Positions 8,120 through 16,214 of a stretch of 35,598 bases of DNA are shown piece after piece; positions within the stretch are counted from its first letter, which is position 1; the number at the start of each line of letters is the position of its first letter. Location: assembly GCF_002210105.1 (NCBI RefSeq), contig NZ_AQQU01000021.1:1-35598 (forward strand), given 5' to 3'. Made by a program: the position numbers and the translations under genes. Below the pieces are notes generated by a model. The model was not told the DNA's origin. It saw only the letters and a program-made list of their open reading frames with translations, and did not search any database. This DNA is from Oceanicola sp. 22II-s10i. GTDB lineage: Bacteria > Pseudomonadota > Alphaproteobacteria > Rhodobacterales > Rhodobacteraceae.

Positions 8120-8180
8120 GGATTGCCTCGAACTCGGCGTTGGGCATGCGCACGAAACCCTCGGATCGTGGTGGTGTCAT
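8118..8180 (-). pseudogene. N-terminal remnant of a DUF6127-like prophage protein
   Basis: A good ribosome site (GGAGG, 5 nt) precedes an ATG at 8180 that opens a peptide of 21 residues containing MPNAEFEAIL. This is how I remember the start of DUF6127 proteins found among alphaproteobacterial prophage head genes. The reading then runs into the IS3-family left end at 8119, so the rest of the gene is missing. The identification is from memory of a short stretch and is tentative. Confidence 0.45.
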
Positions 8181-8207
8181 GGGATCCTCCTTTTGCTGCT
8201 CAGTCGA

Positions 8208-8395
8208 CCTTGCAGCCCCAGAAGGACGTGTGATCGGCGGCGAAGTGGCCGTCCGCGCCCCTGAAATACCCCTGAAGGTCGACGGTATCGCCCGCGGTCA
8301 GCGGCACGATCGTCTGCAGCCAGAGCGCGGTGGCGAGCGAGACATGGGTCCCGGTGGGTTTTGTCGAGTGCACCGTGGATTTCTCTCGTCGAGTT
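8208..8395 (-). pseudogene. C-terminal fragment of a phage structural-type (C1q-like) protein
   Basis: A minus-strand frame of about 60 codons, without its own start, ends in TAVDLQGYF-like and SFWGCKVD segments and stops at 8208-8210. The pattern of TGTHVSLATALWL, then PLTAGDTVDLQGYF, then FAADHTSFWGC resembles the end of C1q/TNF-like proteins found among tailed-phage genes. The frame is lost upstream at a TAA exactly where an 8-bp inverted repeat begins (8395-8402). With the neighbouring DUF6127-like stub it marks the eroded late-gene end of a prophage. Confidence 0.45.
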
Positions 8396-8459
8396 TAGCA
8401 CCACCTGTCGTGGCAGAATGTCTGTACATCGCTATCCGCAAAGCTGAAGTCGGTGCTAA
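8395..8459. repeat. 65-bp segment bounded by 8-bp inverted repeats
   Basis: TTAGCACC at 8395-8402 and GGTGCTAA at 8452-8459 form perfect terminal inverted repeats. The segment sits between the stop of the serine resolvase gene (8466) and the broken phage gene fragment. It may be a recombination site, a mini-element or a weak long-range hairpin. Confidence 0.45.
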
Positions 8460-8465
8460 GGCGAC

Positions 8466-9188
8466 CTAACCCGAAAACCCGACCTCGCTTGGCTGGCCTA
8501 GCCGCATCAGCAAGTTCCGCACATTGGATACCTGCCAGCGCCCGCCGCGCCTGGTAAGCATACCTAGCCCGTTCAGTCCGTCCGCAATACCGCGTAGCGT
8601 TGTGACGCCCTCTGCCTGCAGCTTCGCGATCACCGGAGCCAGTGCCGCCGCGTGCTCGTCGGCATTGGCCGCGACAGCGGCCCGTAACGCTACACCGCCC
8701 TTCCCTGCCCGCCTGAGCGCCGCGGCGCCGTTGGGATTGCCGAGCTTGACGCCCCGCGCCTTCGCCGCGGCTAGCGCCTCCTTCGTGCGTCGTGAGATCG
8801 CCTCCCGCTCCTGCTGGGCCACCAGCGCCATGATGCCGACGGTAAGATCGTTGGCCTCGGGCATATCGACCGCAAGGAATCTCGCTCCGCTGTCGCGCAG
8901 GGTCAGAAGGAAGGCCGCGTTGCGCGACAGCCGGTCCAACTTGGCGATGATCAGGGTGGCTCCGGTCAGCCGTGCCAGGTCGAGCGCCTTCGCCAGTTCG
9001 GGCCGGTCAGCGCGGCGACCGCTCTCGACCTCGGTGAAGCGGCCGATCACGTCGGCCCCCCGGGAAGCCGCAAAGTCATCGATGGCCTTCCGCTGGGCTT
9101 CGAATCCGAGCCCCGATCGCCCTTGGCGTGCCGTCGATACGCGCTCGTAGGCGACGAAGCGGGGCGATGGGGCAGCCTCCCTGACCAT
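8466..9188 (-). CDS. Serine recombinase, resolvase/invertase type
   Basis: A 240-aa protein with the resolvase catalytic domain at residues 10-150: AYERVSTARQ carries the nucleophilic Ser, followed by IIAKLDRLSRNAAFL and the GIMALVAQQEREAISRRTKEALAAAKARG hinge helix. A C-terminal HTH region starts around residue 185 (TTLRGIADGLNGLGMLTRRGGRWQVSNVRNLL). It would cut and rejoin DNA through a phosphoserine link. ATG 9188 is preferred over an in-frame TTG at 9194 because AGG lies 7-8 nt upstream. It follows the terminase small-subunit gene by 63 bp, where a large terminase gene would be expected. Confidence 0.9.
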   Translation of the reverse strand: MVREAAPSPRFVAYERVSTARQGRSGLGFEAQRKAIDDFAASRGADVIGRFTEVESGRRADRPELAKALDLARLTGATLIIAKLDRLSRNAAFLLTLRDSGARFLAVDMPEANDLTVGIMALVAQQEREAISRRTKEALAAAKARGVKLGNPNGAAALRRAGKGGVALRAAVAANADEHAAALAPVIAKLQAEGVTTLRGIADGLNGLGMLTRRGGRWQVSNVRNLLMRLGQPSEVGFSG

Positions 9189-9251
9189 GTACAAACCTGC
9201 CTGACGTTGGTTGCGCAGATGTGTACGGCAATTGTGGCGTCATTGAAACGC

Positions 9252-9791
9252 TCAAAGGCGCTTGTCCAGCTCGTAAGTAATTGTTTTTGAATGCTCTATC
9301 GACTCTTCGACCTGACGGGTTGCATCGTAGAGCGGTCGTTCGACGATATTCCCATCCGAGTCTTTGCCCACAGCGACGAACTCAATGCGGGTGATCGGCG
9401 TCTGTGCGGCGCCCAATCCCAGATCGAGGCGCGTCCGCGCTGCGGGGCTCAGCCCGAGCTCCGCCATGTAACGCCCCACGATCTCCAGCTGCTTGTTCGC
9501 GATCGAAAGCCAGGGGGACTGCTGGACATAACCAGACGGCGTCTTGATCAAAGGCGGGGTTTTCCTGAGATACTCCTCGGCCTCGACCCATCTGGCATAG
9601 GCCTGGCAATAGGCTGCCAGTGCCGCCCGATCAGCTACCGTCAGGATCCCGGCGTCGTAGAGTGGGCCGGCCAGCCTCCGCCATTCCCTGCGCGCAGTGG
9701 CGTTCAGGTGAGCGGGGCACCGGGGCAAGGCATCGAGTTGTGAGCCCTTATGGGCGTTCGCCCGCGGGCTCGGCTTGGGACCACGTCTCAC
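9252..9791 (-). CDS. Phage terminase small subunit, P27 family
   Basis: A 179-aa protein matching the P27 terminase small-subunit family (PF05119): a basic N-terminus RRGPKP, then CPAHLNATARREWRRLAGPLYDAGILTVADRAALAAYCQAYARW, and LSPAARTRLDLG near the C-terminus. TerS recognises the packaging site and recruits the large terminase. The gene starts at a GTG whose bases overlap the stop of the upstream HTH gene (GTGA), which indicates translational coupling. No large terminase or portal gene follows, so this TerS has no local partner. Confidence 0.92.
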   Translation of the reverse strand: MRRGPKPSPRANAHKGSQLDALPRCPAHLNATARREWRRLAGPLYDAGILTVADRAALAAYCQAYARWVEAEEYLRKTPPLIKTPSGYVQQSPWLSIANKQLEIVGRYMAELGLSPAARTRLDLGLGAAQTPITRIEFVAVGKDSDGNIVERPLYDATRQVEESIEHSKTITYELDKRL

Positions 9792-10228
9792 GACTCCTCT
9801 CCAGCTACGGTCGGGTGCCGGTCGACGCCAATTCGTGTCGAGTTTCTGGCGACATCCTCGAATAGGAAGTTCAGCATGCGGGCCAGCTCTTCGTCGGAAT
9901 AGCTGTTCTGGTCTGCTTCCTGGTTTTCCCGGCGATCATCCTCACGGTCACGTTCTCGCCAGCCAGCCTGGGTCTTTAGATAGAAGATCGAGGATGTCGT
10001 GTCCCCAGTCCGGGCCTTCTGCAGCAGACCGTTGGCCACGTGGGCGATTGCCTTGGCTTTCCCCCTTTTATAGCGGACACGAACCTCTTCATCGCGTGCG
10101 CAGATCGCGCGGAAAGTTGTCCGACAGATCCCGAAATAGTCCGCGATCTGTTCCTGGCTCAGCAGGGCCGCGAGGGTCTCGACTTCCCGAACCTGGTCGT
10201 CACAGAGGATGATCGGCGGGCGCGGCAT
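9788..10228 (-). CDS. Phage HTH protein, packaging/regulatory type
   Basis: About 146 aa. The N-terminal half holds a helix-turn-helix (LAALLSQEQIADYFGICRTTFRAICARD) followed by VRYKRGKAKAIAHVANGLLQKARTGDTTSSIFYLKTQAGWRE, a stretch common in alphaproteobacterial prophage genes beside terminases. The C-terminus is charged and low in complexity. Two ATGs compete: 10234 would overlap the previous stop as ATGA but has its GGAGG only 3 nt away, while 10228 has the same GGAGG 9 nt away and is preferred. Its position between a small membrane protein and TerS suggests a role in packaging or late control. The precise function is unknown. Confidence 0.75.
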   Translation of the reverse strand: MPRPPIILCDDQVREVETLAALLSQEQIADYFGICRTTFRAICARDEEVRVRYKRGKAKAIAHVANGLLQKARTGDTTSSIFYLKTQAGWRERDREDDRRENQEADQNSYSDEELARMLNFLFEDVARNSTRIGVDRHPTVAGEES

Positions 10229-10230
10229 GG

Positions 10231-10449
10231 TCATCCGCCTCCAGACAGGCGTGTGAAGATGCGCCGCAGGACATAGCTCCGGAACAGGGACGCCAGCGTG
10301 AAGGTAGAACTCACCAGGATATTTTGTGACAGGGTGACCTGCAGCCCGATGGCGGGGAACATCGCTAATTCCATCGCATGCGCAAGCCACCATCCCACCA
10401 CCACATTGGTTGCGGCTTCGATCCAGGACATGCCTCGGCTCTGCGTCAT
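10231..10449 (-). CDS. Small phage membrane protein (DUF7220-like)
   Basis: A 72-aa protein with two hydrophobic helices (about residues 9-34 and 44-60) separated by QVTLSQN and ending in a basic RSYVLRRIF tail. This matches the small two-helix proteins (DUF7220-like) seen between methylase and terminase genes in Rhodobacterales prophages. The start codon overlaps the stop of the methyltransferase gene (ATGA), and its own stop abuts the next gene. Function unknown; it is too short and lacks the context to call it a holin. Confidence 0.7.
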   Translation of the reverse strand: MTQSRGMSWIEAATNVVVGWWLAHAMELAMFPAIGLQVTLSQNILVSSTFTLASLFRSYVLRRIFTRLSGGG

Positions 10450-11708
10450 GCGCTCACCGCCTCGGTGTGGCGCTCACGGACGATCTCCGCATACGGCCTG
10501 CCGTCACCCTCCAGGATTGCCGGCTTGCCCGTATATGCCTGCCACCGCTGCACCGCGACATCGACATAGGCCGGGTCCAGTTCGATTGCGAAGCAGGACC
10601 GGGAGATGCTCTCTGCGGCGATGATGGTCGTCCCAGAGCCGGAGAATGGTTCATAAACCGCCTGCCCCGGTGCCGAGTTGTTCAGCATCGGCCGGCGCAT
10701 GCATTCCACCGGTTTCTGCGTGCCGTGAACGGTGTCCGCATCCTGATCCCGGTTGGGGATCGACCACAGTGTGGTCTGCTTGCGATCACCCGACCAGTGC
10801 CCCCTGCCCCGCACTGCGTACCAGCACGGCTCGTGCTGCCAATGGTAATGCCCTCGCCCGAGAACCAGGCGTTCCTTGGCCCAGATGATCTGCGCACGCA
10901 TATCGAAACCACAGGCAGCAAGGCTCTCTGCGACGGTCGTGGCATGCAACGCGCCATGCCAGACATAGATCACATCCCCCGGGACCAGAGCCCAAGCCTC
11001 GCGCCAGTCCGCCCGGTCATCGTTGAGCACTTTCCCTGTGCGCTTGGTCCTGTCCCCGCCAGTCTCGTTGCGCCAGGCCGGATCGTAGTTCACCCCATAC
11101 GGCGGGTCGGTCACACACAACTGCGGATTGACACCATTCAGGACACGAGCAACCGCGGCTGCATCAGTCGCATCCCCGCACAACAGGCGGTGCACTCCGA
11201 GGATCCAAAGGTCGCCCGGACGCGAAACCGGGATCTCGGGCACGTCGGGCGTGAGTTCCTCTTTCGGATCAAAGCTGCCCGCGGCCAGCAGAGCGTTCAG
11301 TTCCGCCGCCTCGAAGCCCAGACCTTCAAGGTCCACGTCGAGGTCAGCCAGATCGCCCAGTTCAAGCGCCAGCAGCTCCCTGTCCCAACCGGCCTGTTCC
11401 GCCAGCCGGTTGTCCGCGAGAATGTAAGCGCGTTTCTGTGCCTCGGTCAGGTGCGACAGCTCGATAACGGGGACCTTGTCCAGACCCAGCTTGCGGGCGG
11501 CCAACACGCGGCCGTGGCCTGCGATGATTCCGTTCTCGGCATCAACCAGCACCGGGTTGTTAAACCCGAACTCGCGGATCGAACCCGCAATCAAGGCCAC
11601 CTGCGCCTCCGAATGGGTACGGGCGTTCCGGACGTACGGGATGAGATCGGCCAGCGGCCGCTGCTCGATCCTGAGATCGCCGCCGGATGTGCTGGATGTG
11701 GCTGTCAT
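10446..11708 (-). CDS. ParB-domain DNA methyltransferase (N4/N6, beta class)
   Basis: A 420-aa two-domain protein. Residues 10-110 form a ParB/sulfiredoxin-like nuclease domain (PLADLIPYVRNARTHSEAQVALIAGSIREFGFNNPVLVD, then GIIAGHGRVLAARKLG). The C-terminal half is a DNA-amino methyltransferase with DPPYGVNYDP (motif IV) preceding the SAM-binding EPFSGSGTT (motif I), the beta-class order. Such ParB-MTase fusions are typical of phages and are usually orphan methylases that protect phage DNA or alter its regulation. The frame is open up to 11765, but MTAT at 11708 starts just before the ParB domain and is preferred, with only a weak ribosome site. The last codon overlaps the next gene. Confidence 0.9.
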   Translation of the reverse strand: MTATSSTSGGDLRIEQRPLADLIPYVRNARTHSEAQVALIAGSIREFGFNNPVLVDAENGIIAGHGRVLAARKLGLDKVPVIELSHLTEAQKRAYILADNRLAEQAGWDRELLALELGDLADLDVDLEGLGFEAAELNALLAAGSFDPKEELTPDVPEIPVSRPGDLWILGVHRLLCGDATDAAAVARVLNGVNPQLCVTDPPYGVNYDPAWRNETGGDRTKRTGKVLNDDRADWREAWALVPGDVIYVWHGALHATTVAESLAACGFDMRAQIIWAKERLVLGRGHYHWQHEPCWYAVRGRGHWSGDRKQTTLWSIPNRDQDADTVHGTQKPVECMRRPMLNNSAPGQAVYEPFSGSGTTIIAAESISRSCFAIELDPAYVDVAVQRWQAYTGKPAILEGDGRPYAEIVRERHTEAVSA

Positions 11709-11873
11709 CTGTCGGGCTTCACCCCCCACCTGTAATTGCATGATGCCGCATCGGCAGCATATCACACAGGCAAGCCATTGTAATCACGACATCTTCCGAC
11801 AACGCGCGACAGGAGCCGACGGGCCGGTCCGAGAGCTGGCGCATACCACGCCCCAATTGGCGCAACCATTGCT

Positions 11874-14800
11874 TCAAACCGGCTCCCACGCATCGAGCCT
11901 TCCGAGCACCGCTTCGATGCATTCCCGAGGCCCCGGAACTTCAGTACCTGGCAACCACATCGCGGTCTGCCACGAGCGACCTCGGCCACCTTTCCGATAA
12001 CGTGCCGATTTAAGCGACATTCCCCTATAAGTACTCATAGACGAATGTCGCTTAAATCCCTCCCGCTCGAAGAGCTTCTGTGTCGCTTTCTCGTTCGCGA
12101 ACAGGCCCGGGTGCAGGCGGCAGGCATCGCTCGGGCTGTCGACCGCCACGCCAGCCAACAGCATGCGCTGGAACATGTCAGGCGCGACCGTTTCCCACGC
12201 GACCACCTGATCGTGGATCAGCGGCAGCGCGACATCCGCCAGCAGGTGCACTTCTAGAGGATTGTCGGCCGTCCGGTTAATGCCGCGGCCCCGACCAATG
12301 TCCTGCAGCAACTCGTCGTCGCAGATCGCCGCGCGAAAGCGCTCAGCCGACTTGGACTCGTGCCGGAGTGCCCGGGCCGACCGGCTGGAGCCGTCCCGCA
12401 TGCGGACCCCGACGCGTTCGCTCCGGTAGCCGCCTTCGGGCGCCTCATGCGCGAAGGCCGCGCAGAATGGTTCGAGATCGGTGTCACGCGGTAGAGGTCG
12501 TCCGACGACCACAATCCCGGCCACGTCGCCATAACCGTCAAGCCCCGCCACCGCGTTGAAGTGCAGCGTGACCACGCCCGGGATGTCCTTGAACGCCGCC
12601 TCGCAGGCCACATGGGTGATCACGAGCACCCGCCCCGGCGCGAGACGGCGGACCTGCCATCGGACGTAGTCGACACAATCCAGTAGAAGCCCCCTTGCTT
12701 CCGACCTGCGCCCCAGCAACGCGCCCTTTCCGAAACGCCCCGTCACCAGCCGCAACCACATTGCTGGAGCCGCAGCCTCGACCGTCCGCACCTCCAGACC
12801 AGGCAGCAGACAGCCCGCGATCTCAGATCGAAGTGTGGCGTCGAGATGCAGGACCGGCAGGTCTCGGAAGGCGTGATGCACCCGCGCCGGCTGGACGACC
12901 TGGACGGAATGGGTGCCGCTTCCCGGGTCGGGAGGACCTGCGCGGACCCGACCGTCCGTGTCCGCCTGCCCTTCCACCAGATCGGCAACAGCCCGCCAGA
13001 GGGTCATACGATGCTGGATTCGGTCTATCCGGAAGGAGCGTTCGACTGCCAGCCTTCGGGCGTGGCCCACAAGGCCGGGCCGCAGCCCGGGATCGTCGAG
13101 CCCACGGGCCTCGATCTGCACCATGTCCCGACAGGTCCCGGCCGTCAGTCCCTCGGCCAGCGTAGCCGTCTTGGTAAGGGCACCAGACCCCTGCGCGAGG
13201 AGCGCCCTGCGCAGCCGACCCCCAAAGGCCGCGCGATCGGCCATGGCGGCCGTGGTGCGGTTCCGCAGGGCGCCTGCGTCCTGGTCCGCGACGGATACCT
13301 CGCCAAGGCTTTCGACAACAAGGTCCGTACGCCGCACGGCCCTCTGCCAGAAACCCTCGTCGATGACTACAAGGGCGATATCCGAGTTCTCGACGGCCAT
13401 GCCGGTGAACAGGGCGTCGTAGGGAGCCACGATCACATCGGCATCGGCCACCTCGTTTCTGTTCTGCTGCTTCAGGCATCCCTCGAAGTACCGGCAGGTA
13501 CGGCCCTGCCGGTCGACACAGACGGCGGATTGGGGATCTAGGCGCGCCGCGATCGCCGCTCCGACGGCCTCGCGATCCCTGCACATCGGCTGTCCAGTCT
13601 CCGGGTCTATCCGGTCGTAGCCGCGAAGCACCGCCGCCGTGATACCGGTCTCCCGCCACTCGGTCGCTGTTTCTTCCGCAAGCGCATGTGAGGAGGCGAA
13701 CCAAAGGATCCGGCCCGGCGCGCCGACCGCGATCAGGCGATCACGCAACTGCCGGAGGTGTCGCCGCGCTGCGGTGCTCTTGCCGAGACCCACTGTCGCC
13801 CTGATCCCGACCACCGGACGAGAACCCTCTCGCGGCTCGGCATGCCAGAGCCGGATCGACTCGCAGACCTCTGCGATGGCGCGGTCGAGGTCCAGCCGCG
13901 CCTCTCGCGCGCTGAGGCGCGGTTCCACGTGCTCGGCCTCCACCTGCGGGGCGCTCCGATCCGGCAGACGCCCCTCGGCATGCAGGCGCAGTTTGTCTGC
14001 CACCTTGCGCTCGGCATGCGCAAACGCGTATGGCGACAGTCCACCCTGACGGGGTCGGGTCAGGTCGGTGGTGGCATCGAACCTCTCCCACGCCAACCGG
14101 GCGATCGCGGCCCGGTCAGGTGTCCCGGCTTCGATCGCATCTTGCACGGCGTGGAATGCCAGCAGGGACAGCCAGGCATCCCGACCGTCTGTCACACGTC
14201 CGGTTTCATCCCGAACAGGACCATCCGCGGATGCGCCGATACGATCTGCCTGACCGGTTCTTGCTGTCCGCCTGTCTGACGGGCGCACGGGCAGAAGTCC
14301 GGCCGCCTCGCCGAGGAAGGCCTCGAGCAACGCCTGATCCACCACCGGCAACGCCTCGATAGGCAGATCCAACAGGCTCTCGCCGTCGGGCCAGGCATAG
14401 GGACGCCGGGTGCCAGGATGCCTACCGAAGGCCACGAACTGCTGGCCGGCTCCCAGAACCTCGATCGGATGCAATGCCAACTTCCGGAACGGCACCTCTG
14501 TTCTGTAGGGCAGCAGCCGTTTCGGCCATTGTCCGACCCGCTGGATCGTCGCGCCGAAGCGGCGCTCCGCGAGATCGGCAATCTGCCAGGCGAGGTCCGG
14601 ATCGAGGATGTCGATGTCCAGTGCGACCAGACGCCCGGTCCGCAGCCCCGTGGCGTGACCGGGATACACGTCCGCCCATTCGGCGACCCGTGCCGCATCG
14701 ATGGTCACGCCGCTCCAGCGTGTCACCGCCGGTCGCTTGGCGCCAGGCACGATCGGCAACGGCTCGTACCCGAGATCGAGGAGCCGCTCGGCGATGTCCC

Positions 14801-14894
14801 CGAATCTGGGAGTGTAAGTGCCGACAGGGCCGCCGGAGGCCGCCTTCGGGTCTTCTTCTCCATGGTGCGGGAGCGGTTGGCGGAAACGGTCCAC
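11874..14894 (-). CDS. PrimPol-type primase/polymerase fused to a P-loop ATPase
   Basis: A 1006-aa replication-type protein. The N-terminal 200 residues match the bifunctional primase/polymerase domain (PF09250): PLPIVPGAKRPAV, GLRTGRLVALDIDI with the catalytic D-x-D, and a later GQQFVAFGRHP block. A helicase-like ATPase follows, with Walker A VGLGKST near residue 368 and a Walker B-type VVIDEGFW near 511, plus a Cys cluster between them (C-V-D-R-Q-G-R-T-C-R-Y-F-E-G-C) that may bind metal. It would prime and unwind DNA for autonomous replication of the element. It starts at a GTG 12 nt after the HTH gene. Large primase-helicase genes of this kind occur both in prophages and in phage satellites. 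Confidence 0.85.
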   Translation of the reverse strand: MDRFRQPLPHHGEEDPKAASGGPVGTYTPRFGDIAERLLDLGYEPLPIVPGAKRPAVTRWSGVTIDAARVAEWADVYPGHATGLRTGRLVALDIDILDPDLAWQIADLAERRFGATIQRVGQWPKRLLPYRTEVPFRKLALHPIEVLGAGQQFVAFGRHPGTRRPYAWPDGESLLDLPIEALPVVDQALLEAFLGEAAGLLPVRPSDRRTARTGQADRIGASADGPVRDETGRVTDGRDAWLSLLAFHAVQDAIEAGTPDRAAIARLAWERFDATTDLTRPRQGGLSPYAFAHAERKVADKLRLHAEGRLPDRSAPQVEAEHVEPRLSAREARLDLDRAIAEVCESIRLWHAEPREGSRPVVGIRATVGLGKSTAARRHLRQLRDRLIAVGAPGRILWFASSHALAEETATEWRETGITAAVLRGYDRIDPETGQPMCRDREAVGAAIAARLDPQSAVCVDRQGRTCRYFEGCLKQQNRNEVADADVIVAPYDALFTGMAVENSDIALVVIDEGFWQRAVRRTDLVVESLGEVSVADQDAGALRNRTTAAMADRAAFGGRLRRALLAQGSGALTKTATLAEGLTAGTCRDMVQIEARGLDDPGLRPGLVGHARRLAVERSFRIDRIQHRMTLWRAVADLVEGQADTDGRVRAGPPDPGSGTHSVQVVQPARVHHAFRDLPVLHLDATLRSEIAGCLLPGLEVRTVEAAAPAMWLRLVTGRFGKGALLGRRSEARGLLLDCVDYVRWQVRRLAPGRVLVITHVACEAAFKDIPGVVTLHFNAVAGLDGYGDVAGIVVVGRPLPRDTDLEPFCAAFAHEAPEGGYRSERVGVRMRDGSSRSARALRHESKSAERFRAAICDDELLQDIGRGRGINRTADNPLEVHLLADVALPLIHDQVVAWETVAPDMFQRMLLAGVAVDSPSDACRLHPGLFANEKATQKLFEREGFKRHSSMSTYRGMSLKSARYRKGGRGRSWQTAMWLPGTEVPGPRECIEAVLGRLDAWEPV

Positions 14895-14906
14895 GCCGCC
14901 CCGCGC

Positions 14907-15176
14907 TCAGTCCGACGGGCTCTCGAGATGCGCGGCCTCCCAGGCCAGCACATCCTCGCGCCGGTAAAGCACGCGCCCGCCCAGCCTCATCCAGCACGGG
15001 CCGATACCCGACTGCCGCCACCGCTGCAGGGTCCTCGGGCTGAGTTGCCAGTACCGCGCCAGTTCGGTTTCGATGATGCGAGGCGGGAGACCGAACCCCG
15101 GGGTTTCATCGCTGAACCTCGAAGGATTGCGGTCGTCCTTCTTCGGACCAAGCTGTTTCGCGAACGCTTCACCCAT
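14907..15176 (-). CDS. AlpA/excisionase-like helix-turn-helix protein
   Basis: An 89-aa protein whose middle is a MerR/AlpA-type helix-turn-helix (PF12728 style): ELARYWQLSPRTLQRWRQSG, then the wing GPCWMRLGGRVLYRREDVLAWEAA. Such proteins act as excisionases or as activators of phage and island genes. GGAG lies 7 nt before the ATG. It overlaps the upstream small gene by 8 nt and precedes the PrimPol gene by 12 nt, so it is clearly in the operon. Confidence 0.85.
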   Translation of the reverse strand: MGEAFAKQLGPKKDDRNPSRFSDETPGFGLPPRIIETELARYWQLSPRTLQRWRQSGIGPCWMRLGGRVLYRREDVLAWEAAHLESPSD

Positions 15177-15336
15177 CGTCGCGCTCCCGCACCCAGACGG
15201 CGAAGAGCCCCTGACCGTCCTCAGTCCGGCCGGCGTCCTCGAGCCGCCAGACGAGGCTCTCCTCGAGGAGCAGCGGCAGATCGAAGGCGCGGTAGAGCCC
15301 CGGCAGCCGTTCCCAGTCGTCGTCGTCCTTGGTCAT
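15169..15336 (-). CDS. Small acidic hypothetical protein
   Basis: A 55-aa protein starting MTKDDDDWERLPGLYRAF with many acidic residues and no family I recognise. AAGGAGG lies 8 nt before the ATG, which supports this start over an upstream in-frame ATG at 15396. The start overlaps the stop of the sigma-like gene (ATGA), and the stop overlaps the start of the HTH gene by 8 nt. The tight packing is the main evidence that it is real. Confidence 0.7.
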   Translation of the reverse strand: MTKDDDDWERLPGLYRAFDLPLLLEESLVWRLEDAGRTEDGQGLFAVWVRERDDG

Positions 15337-16091
15337 GCGGTCGTCCTCCTTGCCTTGCGCCGAACAGGCGCAGTTGAAGGAGAAAAGCCGTTCCACCGGG
15401 GCGAATGGGACACGTCCCGGCGCAGGCGATCGATGGCCCGCCGGAACCGCTTGCGCGCCTGAGCCGGCCGTAGCCCGAGTGCCGCGCCGGCCTCGCTTTG
15501 GGTGAAGCCGAGGAAGACGACCGCCGCAATCAGCGGCCCGTCCCGACCAAGCTGTTGCGCGGCGACCTTTGCAATCCGCTCTGCTGACTCGGGACGTTCG
15601 TCGGCAAGGCGCAGGTCCTCGATTGGCACGCTGATCCGGCCGCGGGATGCCTCGCGCATCAGATCACGGCGAAGGTCGCGTTCTAGATTGCGCAGGAGCG
15701 TCGCCGCAATCCTGAAGACCCGATCGAGATTGCAGGTGCGGATCGCGAGGGAGAACCGACCCAGAAGGTCCACGTCGAGGGTCTGGAGGTCGTCCCGGGC
15801 GAACCGGCGCAACCGGCCACGCACGGCATCGAGGCCGGGCCACAGGGCCAGCAGGACAAGTTCGACGGTCAGGCAGTCGTCACCGGCTTTCGCCTCCGCC
15901 ACCAGGGCCCGGAGCATATCGTTGCGCCCATCGGGGTCTCCCCCCGGTCCGTGAAACTCATCGAGCAGCGCCGTGGGATCGGGAAACCTCGAGAGCGAGG
16001 GGTGGCGGGAAGCGAGACAGGTGAACTTGCGGGAGCTGCGCTGCACGGAGTGCAGCAGTTGCGCATGAAGCGCGGACCAGGATGAGGACAT
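15333..16091 (-). CDS. Sigma-like / HTH phage protein
   Basis: A 252-aa protein with an alpha-helical N-terminal part (LVAEAKAGDDCLTVELVLLALWPGLDAVRGRLRRF) and a sigma-70 region-4-like helix-turn-helix near residues 190-225 (GFTQSEAGAALGLRPAQARKRFRRAIDRL). It resembles an ECF-like regulator found in Rhodobacterales prophages. It may direct transcription of the element's genes, but sigma region 2 is not convincing. A perfect 8-bp hairpin ends one base before its ATG and no normal ribosome site is visible, so its translation may be regulated (see findings). Coupled to the next gene by ATGA. Confidence 0.7.
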   Translation of the reverse strand: MSSSWSALHAQLLHSVQRSSRKFTCLASRHPSLSRFPDPTALLDEFHGPGGDPDGRNDMLRALVAEAKAGDDCLTVELVLLALWPGLDAVRGRLRRFARDDLQTLDVDLLGRFSLAIRTCNLDRVFRIAATLLRNLERDLRRDLMREASRGRISVPIEDLRLADERPESAERIAKVAAQQLGRDGPLIAAVVFLGFTQSEAGAALGLRPAQARKRFRRAIDRLRRDVSHSPRWNGFSPSTAPVRRKARRTTA

Positions 16092-16092
16092 C

Positions 16093-16121
16093 GAGACGCC
16101 GGGTCTGCGGCCGGGCGTCTC
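16093..16121 (-). promoter_or_regulatory. Hairpin occluding the start region of the sigma-like gene
   Basis: A perfect 8-bp inverted repeat (GAGACGCC at 16093-16100, GGCGTCTC at 16114-16121) with a 13-nt loop. On the transcribed strand it ends one base before the ATG at 16091-16089, covering the region where the ribosome would bind. The gene immediately upstream encodes a Com-like zinc ribbon; in phage Mu, Com opens such a structure to allow translation of mom. Confidence 0.6.
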
Positions 16122-16214
16122 GCGCCTCCCTTCGGACCATGGGTTCGGGCGTCACGCGCCTCGGATATCAGGCAGCGTTCGGCGACGGCCAGTCGAACCA
16201 GCCGCCGCCCGTGT

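Noticed and set aside
10231..10449. Holin
   Set aside because: It has two membrane helices, but its position between methylase and terminase genes and the absence of any endolysin do not support lysis.
14418..15377. 319-codon plus-strand frame across the PrimPol start and HTH gene
   Set aside because: It runs antisense to two well-supported genes and has an Arg/Pro-rich random composition.
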